Of a stretch of 64,000 bases of DNA, positions 1-12,243 are shown piece after piece. The DNA is from Rhynochetos jubatus (taxonomy: Eukaryota; Chordata; Aves; Eurypygiformes; Rhynochetidae): contig CM050650.1 of NCBI GenBank assembly GCA_027574665.1, forward strand, positions 54,295,304 to 54,359,303, written 5' to 3'. The notes below the pieces were generated by a model, which ran no database searches, was not told where the DNA came from, and saw only the letters and a list, made by a program, of their open reading frames with translations. Numbering within the stretch: position 1 is the stretch's first letter; each line of letters begins with the position of its first letter. The position numbers and the translations under genes were made by a program.

Positions 1-2329
1 AGAGCAGAGGCTGGGTGGCCCTCACAAGGTCTTGCTGCAAGAAAATCTCCTCAGCAAAGGAGACTGAGGCACTCTCAGAAACGGAGGGAAAAGCCAGTAG
101 GCTTTCAATGTAGGAAAGCACTTCCTATTCCCATTCCAAGACAGATGAACTTTTCACAAATGACAACCCATTTGGGCTCTGTACAGCCCTTGATAGCCAT
201 GGTGTGAGTGCCTATCAGGTACTGTCTTTCCAGATACTTTCTTTCAGAGCAAGGACAGTGAATGCTGGCGCCTGAGAAGGTCACGAAACAATTAAGCACA
301 TATAGGTATTTGTATTTCTTTATACGCAGTTATGAATACATGCACACACACTTATGTATTCAATATACATTTTTCAAGTAGGTTGCAATTTTGAGGAGAA
401 ATCATGCAACTGCATCTGTGTGACAGTATTCAAAATTATTCATTTTTGAGGTTTCTCCAGCATTTCCATCATCTTTATTAAACATTTTTAAAGACTCCTC
501 TTTGAATTGCTATCAAGTGTTTGCATTTGCCCAAAATGGTTTGTTTCAGTAAATGAACATCTGTGTGGATTGAGTATATGTGACTACAGTGTTGTAGAAA
601 CTTTTGTGTTTCTGTTGGTGAATTTTCACTCTGGGAAAAACAAAGAGGCATTTTCTGCTGGAAAAGTCTTCTCATATACACATTTTTTACTAACCTTATA
701 AAAAGTCAAAGAGAAGAAAACATTCAGGTCTCTTTGGCTCATGCCAGCTCCTGCTGCTGCTATTTGTTGTTAGTTGATTCGTTTATTTTTATTATTACTG
801 ACCATTTATTAGTACTGTAGTGTTGCCCAGAGCTTCCCCATGAAGATCACCACCACACTTTGCAGCATGATTTACAAACAGACGAGCTGATACCATTTCT
901 CTCACCAAGACCCTGCACTTCCAGCACACAGTCAACCAACCTGGAGCCAGGAAGAGCGAGATAATAAAATCGTGTCCAGACTTGGGGTATGTGCTGTGAG
1001 CAAACACAACCAGGGAGCATTTTGGACAGCTGCAGGCTAAGACAGTCTGCAGGACTCAGATCCACATGTCAGGGACAACGGTATATCCAGCCTTCTTGGA
1101 AGAGAAAGGGGCATTCCTCAGACAAAATAAAGGCTTTTGTTCTTCCTCCAGAAATGGCCAGTAACTGGATTCTGGAGGAGGCTTATCCTGCATTGCCAGA
1201 CTGCAGGTCTGAAGTATGTGAGCGGTTCCCCAGAAGCCCAGCGGGGCATGCGATTTTGAGGCTGGCAGCTCTAGGTGCTGAGTTTGATGGCCACCCCCCA
1301 GCATGCCACCCCCTCTCCAGGGACAGGCCCTAGGCTGGCAGGACAAGGTACGGCCAGCGTGCTGGCAGCCTGGGTGCATTTCTTCCCTCCTGAGGGATTC
1401 AGTAGGAGTCACCAAAGGGGGAGCATGGGGGCCCAGACAAGGGAAAGGCTTTGTGAAGGCAAGAACTCATCCGGATTTTGAAGCCTAAACAAAAAAAGAG
1501 AGGAGATGATAGATAACCAATTACATTAGTGGGTAAAGTTTGGGAGGGTTTTGAGAGGGAGAGAAGTGTGTGGTCTTGCGCTGTTTTGAGAATGGGGAAG
1601 GCAAGAGAGAGGACTGATGAAATTCAGTGAAAGGAGGGAAGACAGGCCCACTGAGGCCGGGAGAAGGGATTTCCTTGCCTACTCGCTCCTTCCCTGTGAG
1701 AAGGTCTAGTCACTTGGAGAGAAAATGTTCTCAGATAGTACACCATAAATTAAATATGTGGGTTTTATAAATATGCACAATTAGGGAGGAAGGTATTAAG
1801 AGGCTGCAGACGCCCTCTATTAGAAGACAGTGGCTAACAGTGTCATAAAGTTGTTGAGTGGAAGGAATGCAGGTGGAAATATTCAGGACTGAGTAGAACG
1901 GAGGCAATCAGTGGCTTTGCAGTAAAAGAAGGGCTGGGCAGGACTGGGAGGGCTTGGCTGGTGGCACCTGACCCAGCAACAGGGGGAGGAAGCCAGAAGT
2001 GAGGCTGAAGTAGGAGAAAATGAAGGAGTAAAGAAAACAAGGCTGCTAGGGCACCAGAGTGAGACGTGCCTGTCAGGGTGCGGCAGGAGGGGAGAGCTCC
2101 CTAAGCCTGGTCATCTCCAGCTATAAATAAAAGGAATTCCCTTGAAGCTAATGGACTTGGTTTGACATTCATTAGGTGAGGACAGCGAGGGGATGAAAGA
2201 AGAAGATGATGATGATGCAAAAGAGAGCTCTGGAACATAACTCATCTCTAAACCTGCCGGATAATGTCTGGCTTAGGCAGGGGTACCAATAGCAGACTAG
2301 CTCTGTGCCTGCCACAGTGGTGAGGTTGA
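1..2329. other. Intergenic sequence, no gene recognised
   Basis: No exon chain, RNA gene or recognisable repeat is seen. Several short open frames around 800-1,500 overlap on both strands and show no splice-site logic or family resemblance. A short GAT-rich run lies near 2,205-2,217. Seen directly; absence of a gene is a judgement by eye. Confidence 0.5.
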
Positions 2330-2720
2330 AAGGAATGCAGTGAATTATTAACTGTAGTTTTATGTCAACAATGGCCTAGCATTAATCCTGCAACAAGCGA
2401 AACTGATAATAACTACTAAGAACTGTTTATGGTTTATTCAATGTAAATTAAGCCAACAATGAGTAAAATATAATCAGATATGCAATAAATGTTAATTAAC
2501 AAATTAGAGACATGGAGACAATCATTGGCAAGCATGATTATAAATGTTTGAATAATGTAATAGTTGCAGAGTAAGATGTAAATTAAGTTACATGGGCAGT
2601 CTCAGTGACAGGTAGTAAAATCAACAAGTGAAAAAATACTCTGCAGTGGGCTCAGAGGATAATACAGGGACTAGGAGAGCAGTATTACACTGCCATATGT
2701 CAGATGTTTTGTTTATGACA
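2330..2720. promoter_or_regulatory. Candidate conserved noncoding element, SOX/homeobox-motif rich
   Basis: AT-rich, non-repetitive block with many ATTA/TAAT homeodomain cores and repeated SOX-type sites: AACAATGG at 2,367-2,374, AACAATG at 2,455-2,461, and ACAATCATTG near 2,519. It has no open frame of note. Dense mixed homeobox and SOX sites in unique sequence are typical of developmental enhancers; that this block is conserved or active is inference only. Confidence 0.25.
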
Positions 2721-5329
2721 TAGCCATGATTTCTGCCTCTTAAGGAGAAAAATGAAAAATAAAACATCTATGTTCAGTCCGTGAAAGAAACCATATCTTA
2801 AAAATTCACTAAGGCAAGTGTGAAAGAGCATGGAAAGATACCAGTCTTTTTGATTCAATAATCCAGAGATACCTGCCTTGGGAAGGTATTAAATACATTA
2901 TTTGCAACAAGTATTAATACTATATTAAGGATGAAATCCAAGTGAGTTCAGCAACTTACTGCAAGCAAGGATAAATTAGTATGTTAAACCTACAGTTTGC
3001 TTACAGTGTTTATATTAGCAGCTTCATACCATGAAAAAATGCAATTTGTTGGAATACATTTTGTTATGGTGTGATTCTTTCGGCTGTTGGGAATTGCCAT
3101 GTAACTCAGATCAAGCTGATAAAGAAAAAACTGTACCTGAAGTATTGCTGTTGTCATGTGGTATTTGTGTTGCCAATAAACAGGAAAAGGTTTGCTCAGC
3201 ATCTTGTTGTAAGGCTATCACGAAACAGTAAGTGGTTTCTGAAATGGAACTAAGTTGCTGCAGCCTGTATTTTAAGGCTAAAATCTGAAAAATTATGTGT
3301 GACGTAGGAGTCTGTTCTTTTAACATGTTCACTCTCATCCCCTCCTGGCAGGACCAAGTCTCTGTGTGGGAGCTACGATGCTGAAGTCTGAAACTTCATA
3401 CTTATCCCAGTCTTCTAGCTGGGGAGAACTGTACCCTCTCACCATCCAAATGAGTCAGGATTTCACATGGCCCCTGCAAGTCTATTGTCTTTCTGCTTTC
3501 TCCCACATCCAAATATTTAATTCCTAGATTATACACTCAAGGAGCACTGGTCAGGGTGTTCTTTACAAACTATTGGGAAAGGAAAAAGAGTTCTCTTCCT
3601 TCAATACAACATGGCATATTCATTTTCCAGAATAAGCTCTTTCTGTTTATAATTTGGTTAAAAATTAAAAAAAAATCTCTTCTGAAGACAGAATGAGTGA
3701 AGGCTCCTGGTTTGAAAAAATGCATTTTGTATTCTGTAATTTTGGAAAGGATTTTTATTGCCCTTTTTTCTGTTTGATTGTTTTGTTTTTGTTAGTGGAG
3801 AGGAATTCAAGGGAATGAAATTAAGCCTATGAACTAGTACCAGTAATCACATTAAACATGGGAGAATTGAACTAGCAATTTCCCCCAGCTGTAGGCACTT
3901 TGTGAACTGTCAGGCGGTAAATCCGCTGCGTCTACCACAGAAAGAACTGTTGCCTGGTTTCCCTCCCCACTGCCTTGGGATTTGCTTTGCATTCGGGAGA
4001 TTGTTTCAAATCCTTGCCTGCATTCAGCACAGAGGCTGCAGTCCAAGAGCAGCCGAGGGTTTCCTCCTTTGCAATCATTGACCAGGGCCAAGCCTTTGGG
4101 TATTAAACATGCTTCAGGGGACAGGCACAAAGCAGTGATCAGGTGCTGGAGAGCCTCCTGTGCTGTGGAACTCACAAAATAGGTCAGCTGTCCTTCAGCT
4201 GCCTTCCAAAAAAATAAAAGGTGAGGGAGAAATAAACCTGTTTTTCTTTTCTTCCTATCAATGTTCTTCCAAACCGGGGGTGGGGGGAAATATCCATCTC
4301 CTACAAGCTGCACAACTGCTCGTGTTCAGATTATCGGTTGTTTAATCTTTCTTCCGCTCCAGGTTCTCTGCTCCTTGGGCTGTCAAGGGATGTGGGTGCC
4401 TGAGCCACGCTGGGGCAAGCAGGAAGGCTCCAGTGGCAGATCTACCCTGCTAATCCCTTGGAGCACGATGGTGTCGGGCACCGCAGTACTCTGCTCCTGC
4501 AGCCTTTCTAAGCAGAATCACAGCTCGGTAGAAAGGCATCCTTTCTCTACCCTGGCTTTAATTTCCTCACTAATCCTGCAAACAGCGTGGGGTTTTTTCT
4601 TTTCTTTTTTCTCCCTCTGTACAAAGAAAAACCTCTCTATGAAAAAGAGGGCTTGTACTTGGCATGCAGCGTAGTAACATGAGCATAATAAACAAGAGTG
4701 GCTGTCCCCATAAATAATAAAAGGAATGTTTCTCCTCACATGGCAGCTTTTCAGAGGAGAAAAGGCAGGGAATAGGTAGTCCTGCCCTAATGCGCACGTC
4801 GCAAGCTCTAATCCCCACTTCTGTTGTTTTCTTTGGCAAGCCACCAGACAGTGAAGCGGGGGGTGGGGTACCCCTCCGCTTTGCATTCCCTTGTAACTTC
4901 TAATTTGCTTCTTATCTCCTGTGCCTTGTGCCTGCTGGAAGCTAGAAGGTTCCTTAAAAACACCGTTGTGTTTCTTCCCCGTGTCTGTGCGGCATTTTAC
5001 GTTCTCACAATGGTGGAGCCACGCTCCGCTGGCGATGAACCTGGACTCATAATACCAGCTCGGAGGTGAATATAGACCGTTCTCAGCTTAACATCCTCCT
5101 GATTTATGTTACTGCAGCAAAGGTGATGAGCTTTTGATACAACTGAATAACTGAATCACTGCAAGATGTTTCTGATGTTGTTTCAGCTGCTTATGTAAAA
5201 ATGTTAAGCTTTCTCACCATTAGGGACATGATTTACTGGCATGTCAAAATTCCCCTTTTCTGGCCACTCGGTTCACTTTGAACATATTGTAGTTGGCTTC
5301 AGTCTTCAGAGCCACGCGTGAGCTACTGC
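2721..5329. other. Intergenic sequence, no gene recognised
   Basis: Unique sequence with moderate GC between 3,850 and 5,070. Overlapping open frames occur on both strands (longest 153 codons, minus, 3,852-4,313), but they show no domain, no repeated codon bias and no convincing splice-site framing, so none is called as a gene. No RNA gene or interspersed repeat is recognised. Confidence 0.45.
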
Positions 5330-5870
5330 AGTGGCTGAAAATGCATGCAAATTATCCTTTTATTCTGGCTGAGATTACAACATTAAAACAACAACAACAT
5401 AGAAAGGCCTGTGCGGAGAGTATCATAAATAATTTAGCTTAAGTGAATGCTGAAATTAGTCAAGGCACCACATTGCTTGGCTCCAAGCGGTCTATTTGCA
5501 GCCAGATATGTAGAGTACCCTCTGGCCAAAGCCTAGCCTTTCAAAAATGGAAAGCAGGAAAAACAATATGATCTTCTTTTAAAGCAGCATGTTGGAATGA
5601 TCCTTGGGGTTAAATATACCTAGACAGCCCTCCGTGCCATAGCTCCAGTGATCTCGGGAGAAAACAGGCCGTTTATAAAGAGCCCTGAGCTGGGGAAGGA
5701 GATAATGAAATGTGCTCGTGTATTATTGGCGAGTGCTCTGAATGGCACAGGCGAGCTAAGTGCATACAGTATTATCTTGCATAATTATTGGGTCACTGTA
5801 CTGTAAACTAAGTGGTTACTATACTTAGCCATACTACTGCGCTCACTGCCTGATTAAGGACTGGATCCAG
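5330..5870. promoter_or_regulatory. Candidate conserved noncoding element with an octamer site
   Basis: Unique, repeat-free sequence of mixed composition containing a perfect POU octamer ATGCAAAT at 5,345-5,352 and several TAAT/ATTA cores (for example TATTATTGG near 5,722 and CATAATTATT near 5,778). It carries no long frame. The texture resembles known vertebrate noncoding elements; conservation was not tested. Confidence 0.22.
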
Positions 5871-6424
5871 CGCTCACTCAAACCAGGCTGTATTTACACT
5901 GAGTTCAAAGGATTGAATCGCGGCCTAGCGACTCTTCTTGGGGTGGCCACTTCTGAATAGCTGAGATGAACGTAGTGACAAAATAGCGACAGGCGTTTCT
6001 AATCATAGCAGTAGGGATGCTCCCACTGCAGGGGTGTCTGGGGAGCCCCCGGAGTTGGGAGCGGGTTGTGGTCAGGCACTATGCAGCCTTTCTTTCCCAG
6101 GGAGTCCAGGGCTTGAAGACACAGCGAGACTGCAGGTGGATAAATCCATATAGGTGACTTGGAGGATTTCAGAGAGCAAGAGAGAACTGATATCAACTGT
6201 GGACTAGACTATTTTGCAGCTACTTCTTAGTCTGCGTGGACCAGAACCCCCTGGTAATCTCATCTGGGGAGCAAGTGCGTGTTTCTCATACAGTCCTTTG
6301 AATGTGGGTGTCATGTGCAGGTAGCATTTGAGGAGAAACTTCTACCAGCAAAGTACAGGAGATCAGAGCGCAGGCCATTTGGGCACTCATAGATTTACAG
6401 ACGTCTCTGACAGGCAAAAACTGC

Positions 6425-7073
6425 ATTCTGTGGAGGGGGAGAAGCTGAACATGAGCCAGCAGTGTGCCCAGGTGGCCAAGAAGGCCAATGGCATCCTAGC
6501 CTGCATCAGGAACAGTGTGGCCGGCAGGACTAGGGAAGTGATTGTCCCCCTGTACTGGGCTCCACTGAGGCTGCATCTTGAATCCTGTGTTCAGTTTGGG
6601 CCCCTCACTGCAAGAAAGACACTGAGGTGCTGGAGCGTGTCCAGAGAAGGGCAACGGAGCTGGGGAAGGGTCTGGAGCACAAGTCCTGTGAGGAGCAGCT
6701 GAGGGAACTTTAGTCTAGGGAAGAGGAGGCTCAGGGAAGACCTTATCACTCCCTACAACTGCCTGAAAGGAGGTTGTAACGAGGTGAGGGTTGGGTTAGT
6801 CTCTTCTCCCAGGTAACAAGTGATAGGACAAACAGCCTCAAGTTGCATCAGGGGAGGTTTAGACTGGATATTAGGAAAAAATTATTCACTGAAAGAGTGG
6901 TCAGGCATTGAAACAGTCTGCCCAGGGAAGCGGTTGAGTCACCATCCCTGGAGGTATGGTGACTGGTGCAGATGTGGTGCTTAGGGACACAGTTTAGTGG
7001 TGGACTTGGCAGCACAAAGTTTGGACTTGATGATCTTGAAGGTCTTTATTGACCTAAACTATTCTATGATTCT
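6425..7073 (+). mobile_element. CR1 LINE, 5'-truncated 3' end, plus strand
   Basis: Carries the last part of the CR1 reverse-transcriptase ORF: an open plus-strand frame (6,328-6,702) reads residues such as NMSQQCAQVAKKANGILACI, a stretch well known from avian CR1 ORF2. The typical CR1 3' region follows, with the segments 'ctgaaaggaggttgta', 'ggtttagactggatattagg' and 'gcccagggaagcggttgagt'. It ends in the diagnostic ATTCTATGATTCT tail at 7,061-7,073. The 5' end is truncated, as is usual for CR1. No target-site duplication is expected or seen. The copy is moderately diverged, with the protein frame closing early. Being the best preserved interspersed repeat here, it is the main evidence that the genome is avian. 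Confidence 0.93.
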
Positions 7074-8454
7074 TTGGGGTTTTTTATTATGGGCGCTTTC
7101 AGAATAAGCCTCCTTAGCACATTTAGATTCCCAAAGTGACTGTGCAGTTCAATTAGTCACGGAGAATGGGGACAGCCTCAAGGTAATTAGTTAAGGAACA
7201 AAGTGTGTGTGTATGTGTATCCTCATGCAAAACCACATGTCTACCCAGAGTTTAGCAGGCTATTTGTAGTAATATAGAACTGCACCAACATCAAGAATAG
7301 GGGCTATGAAAACAAGGGGTGAGAGAAGAAAAAAAACCAAGATTACAGGCTGGGATGAGACAGAAACAAAGGCCAGGAACTGAGATACAGAAACAGGAAG
7401 TAGAAAACACAGCAGCAAGATATGAAGCTGTGAACAGAAGACAAATGGAGAGAGAATGGAAAATGAAAATAAAATGAATATTTCTCTTGGTTAAAGGAAG
7501 AATAAACAGCTTGAGCCTTAGGAAATATACGAGGTGAGAGGATACATAAACCAAAAAACTTATGTAAAGAAAGTAGTGGGAGAAATCACTGAACACTAAC
7601 GTGGGAAAGGAGATGAGAAATTTGTCCCAAGATGCTAGTGGCAGTGTTTTGTCTCAGCTGATAGGTGAAAAATGGGTTTACTTTATATCCTTATTGCCCT
7701 TAACCAATGCTACCGCTTTTTCTCAATGGCTGTGCTGTACTATGGCAGGCCCCTACCAGGCCACAGTCTGAAAAGTTTGCAATGTAAGAGTGAATATAGA
7801 GGTAAATAAAAGTGTAGGCTTTATCTACATATATGTATCACCTGATATCTTAGTGATGCTTTTCAAATCCCAGAGAAACACTCTGAACTGCTAGATCATA
7901 AGGTCAATTTTAAAAGGTTCCTGATAACTGGGGCTTCTTTCAGTTCTGGTTTCATGGGAAAATGTAATGAAAAATCTTAAACACTAAGGATTTCCTCTAT
8001 ATCCACCCATCCTCCCCAAGGCCATCACTGGGTATATTGCATTGGGTGACTGCTGTAATAGAGAATTTCCTCTGCCAGTCACACCTGCCCTGTCAGTCAT
8101 GTCCACCATCCAAACAAGTGGACATGAGGAGGAAATGGTACTGCCCTCCTTAGAGAAAGAGAAGATGGTGAATGTGCTTTAGGTAGCAGATAAATGAGGT
8201 TTAACACCTCGTCACATCTAATGCGACTTTCATAGAGGGAAGAAAAGGCAAAAATAGTCTGTTTTTATAAGTTCCACATGAAATATTAAATTCTGGGTCA
8301 GATTCTTCTAACTATGTGTGTTTTAAGCACTATAAAATCATGTTTTCCAAAGATTTAATTCTGCTTGTAAATTACGTGCTTCAAAAGGACTTAAATCTAA
8401 ATGACTATTGAAAAAAGAAGCCAAAATCTAACATAAAACCTTAGAAAAACTTCA
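7074..8454. other. Intergenic sequence, nothing recognised
   Basis: Unique AT-rich sequence. A purine-rich stretch at 7,310-7,610 gives a 101-codon minus frame that looks like a composition artefact. A short TG-rich run lies at 7,204-7,220. Confidence 0.5.
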
Positions 8455-8554
8455 TTAAGTCTCTATTTCCATGCCTACTCTTCAGGTCATCTGAAGGGTA
8501 CAAACCTGAAGAGTTCAGATGACCTGAAGAGTAGGGATGGAAATAGAGGCTTAA
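8455..8554. repeat. Near-perfect inverted repeat, 41-bp arms, 18-bp spacer, TTAA at both ends
   Basis: The left arm (8,455-8,495) and right arm (8,514-8,554) are reverse complements at 39 of 41 positions. They are separated by an 18-bp spacer that itself ends in a third copy of ACCTGAAGAG. Transcribed, this would fold into a long hairpin. The outer ends are TTAAG and CTTAA, so the whole unit is bounded by TTAA. That is the target of piggyBac-type transposons, but the ends lack the CCC start usual for that family. It could be a tiny foldback element or an inverted duplication made by replication template switching. Confidence 0.85.
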
Positions 8555-11500
8555 CCCATTCACCTCCCTTTCTGTGCAATGTGGGACAGGGCTGGCCGCA
8601 GGAGAAGCAGCATGCCCAGCTCTGGGCATGCACACAGGGAAGTGGCCTTTGCGGTATGATGATGCAGAGCATGCTACAGCTCACCGCTTGCCATTGGACT
8701 TGGACTGACTATGAACCTTGGGTACGGATACGGTGTTGTGAAATACTGTGGTAAGGGTGCTTCTATTTCTTTCCTTCTCCTTTTTTTTTTTTAAGCTGAA
8801 GGCTGCTGGTGTGGTCCTTGGGAGCCCCAAAGTATATCATTTTTATGGCACAAAAATTAATCTTCCCCAGATAAACCAGCCCACTTATGGCAACTAGCAG
8901 GTGATTTTAATTCCTTAGATGTCTTTACTTGCTTCAGAGACAGCAAGTTATGAAAAAAGTAGCTTGATTTTGAGACTGAGAGGTGCAGCTTTCTCACACT
9001 GTAAGTGAAGCCTGAGGTACATTACCAAACAGCATTTCCTAAGCAACTCTTTCATGAGAGCCATTTGGTTTTTTCACTTTTAACGACACAAAGTCTGCCT
9101 TACGTATTTAAGATTAGGAAAAAAACTTACCTTATTACGCAGGACTGTCTGCCTTATTCAGTCCTGTTCGCCACATGTATATCACCAGAGCAATGAACAG
9201 GATGCCATCAGGGCTAGGTGCTGTCATTAGAAACTTGCTACAAGTCAGGAAATCTCACAAGAAGATGAACTTGGTGTTTTGCATCAGCAATCTTCACGTC
9301 TTGCCTCGTGGAGGTGTCAGGATGCACAGGAACCCCGTGTGAATGTTAAGTTGAGGTCTAAGTGAATGTTTCAACACAGAGAAATTATTTTTGGAGGTTT
9401 CTGAGTTCACACGTGAAACAAGTTGCCATGACTCAATAGTCTATTTCTCCGAATCCTTACAGGGTTTGGTTTGGTTTGTTTTGGGGGAAGTAAATTATGC
9501 TTGCAATTTAAACTTGCAAGGCAGAAGAAGGTTGCTCGGAGGGAAAGGGTTATATATTCAGTAACCTTTGTGTATTTATTTGTTCAGCATGCTAGCTCTT
9601 GTGCTATTTGCTGGGAAGGAATGCCTGCACAAAAAGCTACGAGGTAGCTCAAATAAGAAAGCCTAGAAAGTTTTGAAAGCCTCCCCCTTGACTTCTGATT
9701 GAAGGGATCTGTAGAGGTTTTGGCACGTTATAAATCTGTGTTTACTGAAAAGAAAAAAACCCAACCCAACAGTCTCACTCTGATTTTGGGTTTCTGTCTA
9801 TGAAAATCTATGCCAGCCCCAGTTTATAGACTGTCAAGTGCTAATAATTCTCAATAGATTCAAGACAAAAGAAGACTTTCACTACATTTTGGGTCAAAAC
9901 ATGTACAGTATTAAAGTCTAAAAATACTATGCAATTCAATCTTAAGAGAATGAGAAGATCCAAGCTTACTCCACATTGTTTCAACTTTTCTCCTAGAAAC
10001 TTGAATGTAAACTTTGTGTTTAAATATAAACCCACCTCTGGATTTGGCCTATTCTATTTATTTTATTTGCCACGCTGCTGAAAAGGTCATGTGCACAAAA
10101 AGAATGCCCGTCTCCTCATCTTTTTAAGCTATTGCTGGGGCAGTTCATGCAAAGCACTTAGTTTCATTGTGTCTCTAGAAATGGAAAGCAAACCTTTTCT
10201 AATTCCTCAGTCCCTTTCTTCACACTGTTGCATTTATGTTTTTCTCTCTTAAATACTCATTCCGGCCTTTGGTTACAGATGCACACATTCAGTAGGGGAC
10301 ATAGGTAACATTTCACAGTTTGGAAGTAACTTGGGCACAAGTCACAAATTAACTTCTAACAAGATGAAATCTTTCTTTATTAAGTCCTTACTAATACCAA
10401 CAAAATAAATTAGCATTTCATTACATATTACTTTTAAAATCCCATCTGTTCATACACGTCCTGAGAACCAAGGCAGAAGAACTTCGGGAATAGAAGACTG
10501 TGTGGTTACCTAGGGTATCACCAACCTCGTAACCTGAATTGGAGCTCTGAAGATGAAATCCAGCACTCTGGCATGTGAGTTTGTGTCATTTTCTGCATGG
10601 TGCTTTCTCATTTATCCTGAACTTCTGTCTTCTGAATTTCCTTGGACATTTTCACACACCTCCCCTTGCATATGCATCCCTCATCACCTGCACCTTGGAA
10701 GAGGTAAAGCTGCCTGCTTATAATGGCAATGTTTGGCTACACTGTGGTGAACACCGTTTTTGAGGCACTGGATGAATCAAGAAGTTCAACCCTTTGCTTT
10801 TACCCTTTCCCTCTCCCAAATTTTAAAAACTCTTCTTTGATTACTCAAATAAAGAATGAAAATGTAAGAAAAATGCTTTATTATATAAGCATAGGGGCTG
10901 AATAAAGCCTTTAGAGCTTCCTCTCACAATCTGAGGAAGGTTTCTCTTGCAAAGGGGAAGGTTTCCACCAAATGTCAGCATCAGAATACAGTTAGTGGGA
11001 TGGATTTCAGAGGCAGAAGAAACCTCTGAGACTGAGAAGATTTTTGGCAGTACAAATGATGGCAATTTCTTTCACTGACACCCAGAAGTTTAAAAGCACT
11101 CAGCGATAAGCAGAGGCACTGAGTCCAAGACATCCAACCTCCCTGAGGCATCTTGATGTGTTCTGCTCATGTTGATGCCTCTGAGGCAATGGTTCCAAGG
11201 GCAGGCTTAGAACCACCTGCAAGGTTTCTGTGCTGGTTGCTGGTTATCAGTTTAGCTGGGGGTCAGAACTGAAGTATGCAGTTGCTCATATAACTCATAA
11301 ACTCAGAGCTGAGTTAGGGTATCCACTGGGGACTGGACTGCTGCACTTGTGGTTAAAATCCCCCCTGAGTGCATGGCAGCAAATGACCTGTGAGGCAGGA
11401 GAAGCCAGAGTGATGCTACCGCCTTTCTACCTCACCTCTCTTCTGCAGTTCCCAGCCTAGGTAAAAACTGCTGCTCCTTTGGAATAGTGCCACATACAAA

Positions 11501-11935
11501 AAGAAAAATGTAAGACATTACTGAAGTGGAATTTAATATGCTGTCCACAAGACACACCTTGCTTTTTAGCACCTGAGGAGCCCTAGGTATTTCTAGTTTT
11601 CTGTACACCCTCAAGTCCTGCTGCCACCTGCTCCGGATGGCTGCCCCTTGGTGCCGCTGAGCATCTCCACTGCTGCTTCCACCTAAACCCAACCTCAATC
11701 CAAGGCCTTGTTGCATAAGGATACACTGAATTCAGCACATCAGTGCTGCGGCCAATGTTCTTTGTGGATCTTCTGGTCTGTGGCCAGGAATGTGTCTAGT
11801 ACAGAGGTCAGCTAAAACTGACCTCTACTGGGAATGAAAGAATGTGAAAAGTCTCTGTTATCAACACAACAGCCCTGGAAATGTTTCTCCTGTGTTTTAG
11901 AGCATCTCTGTCATGCTGACACTGCATTTAAATTA
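8555..11935. other. Intergenic sequence, nothing recognised
   Basis: Unique AT-rich sequence with a poly-T tract (8,783-8,794) and short G/T-rich and A/C-rich low-complexity runs near 9,466-9,485 and 9,755-9,770. No exon chain or repeat family is recognised. Confidence 0.45.
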
Positions 11936-12243
11936 CAGAATTATGGAATCATAGGATAGTTTGTGGTAGAAGGGACAGCTTTCCCTGACACATGTGCAGG
12001 ACCCTGCACTTGGCCTTGTTGAACCTCATGAGGTTCACATGAGCCCACTTCTTGAGCTTGTCCAGATCCCTGTGTGGCATCCCATCCTTCATACGTGTTA
12101 GCTGCACCACTCAGCTTGCTGTTGTCTGCAAACTTGCTGAGGGTGCACTCGATCCCACTGTCCATGTCACCGATGAAGATATTGAACAGTACTGGTCCCA
12201 CTACAGACCCCTGAGGGACACCACTTGTCACAGTTTGCCATCC
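11936..12243 (-). mobile_element. CR1 LINE fragment, minus strand, internally deleted
   Basis: On the minus strand the frame 11,941-12,231 opens with [20 protein letters not shown], the PQGS..GP.LF.I..ND motif of the CR1 reverse transcriptase. A short FADNSKL segment follows, corresponding to the catalytic FADD box with the second Asp changed to Asn. The usual region about LMRFNKGKC is recognisable at nucleotide level as its reverse complement, 'cttgttgaacctcatgaggt'. On the plus strand the unit starts with 'ggaatcataggatagtttgt', the reversed CR1 terminal tail, and jumps after about 40 bp straight into the reverse-transcriptase region. About 0.6 kb of normal CR1 sequence is therefore missing in between. 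It is inactive, with a mutated catalytic box and truncation at both parts. Confidence 0.88.

Noticed and set aside
3852-4313. 153-codon minus-strand frame
   Set aside because: No domain, no splice framing, and overlapping plus frames of similar length; consistent with moderate GC by chance.
6328-6702. 124-codon plus-strand frame as a host gene
   Set aside because: Its residues are the end of the CR1 reverse-transcriptase ORF; counted as part of the LINE.
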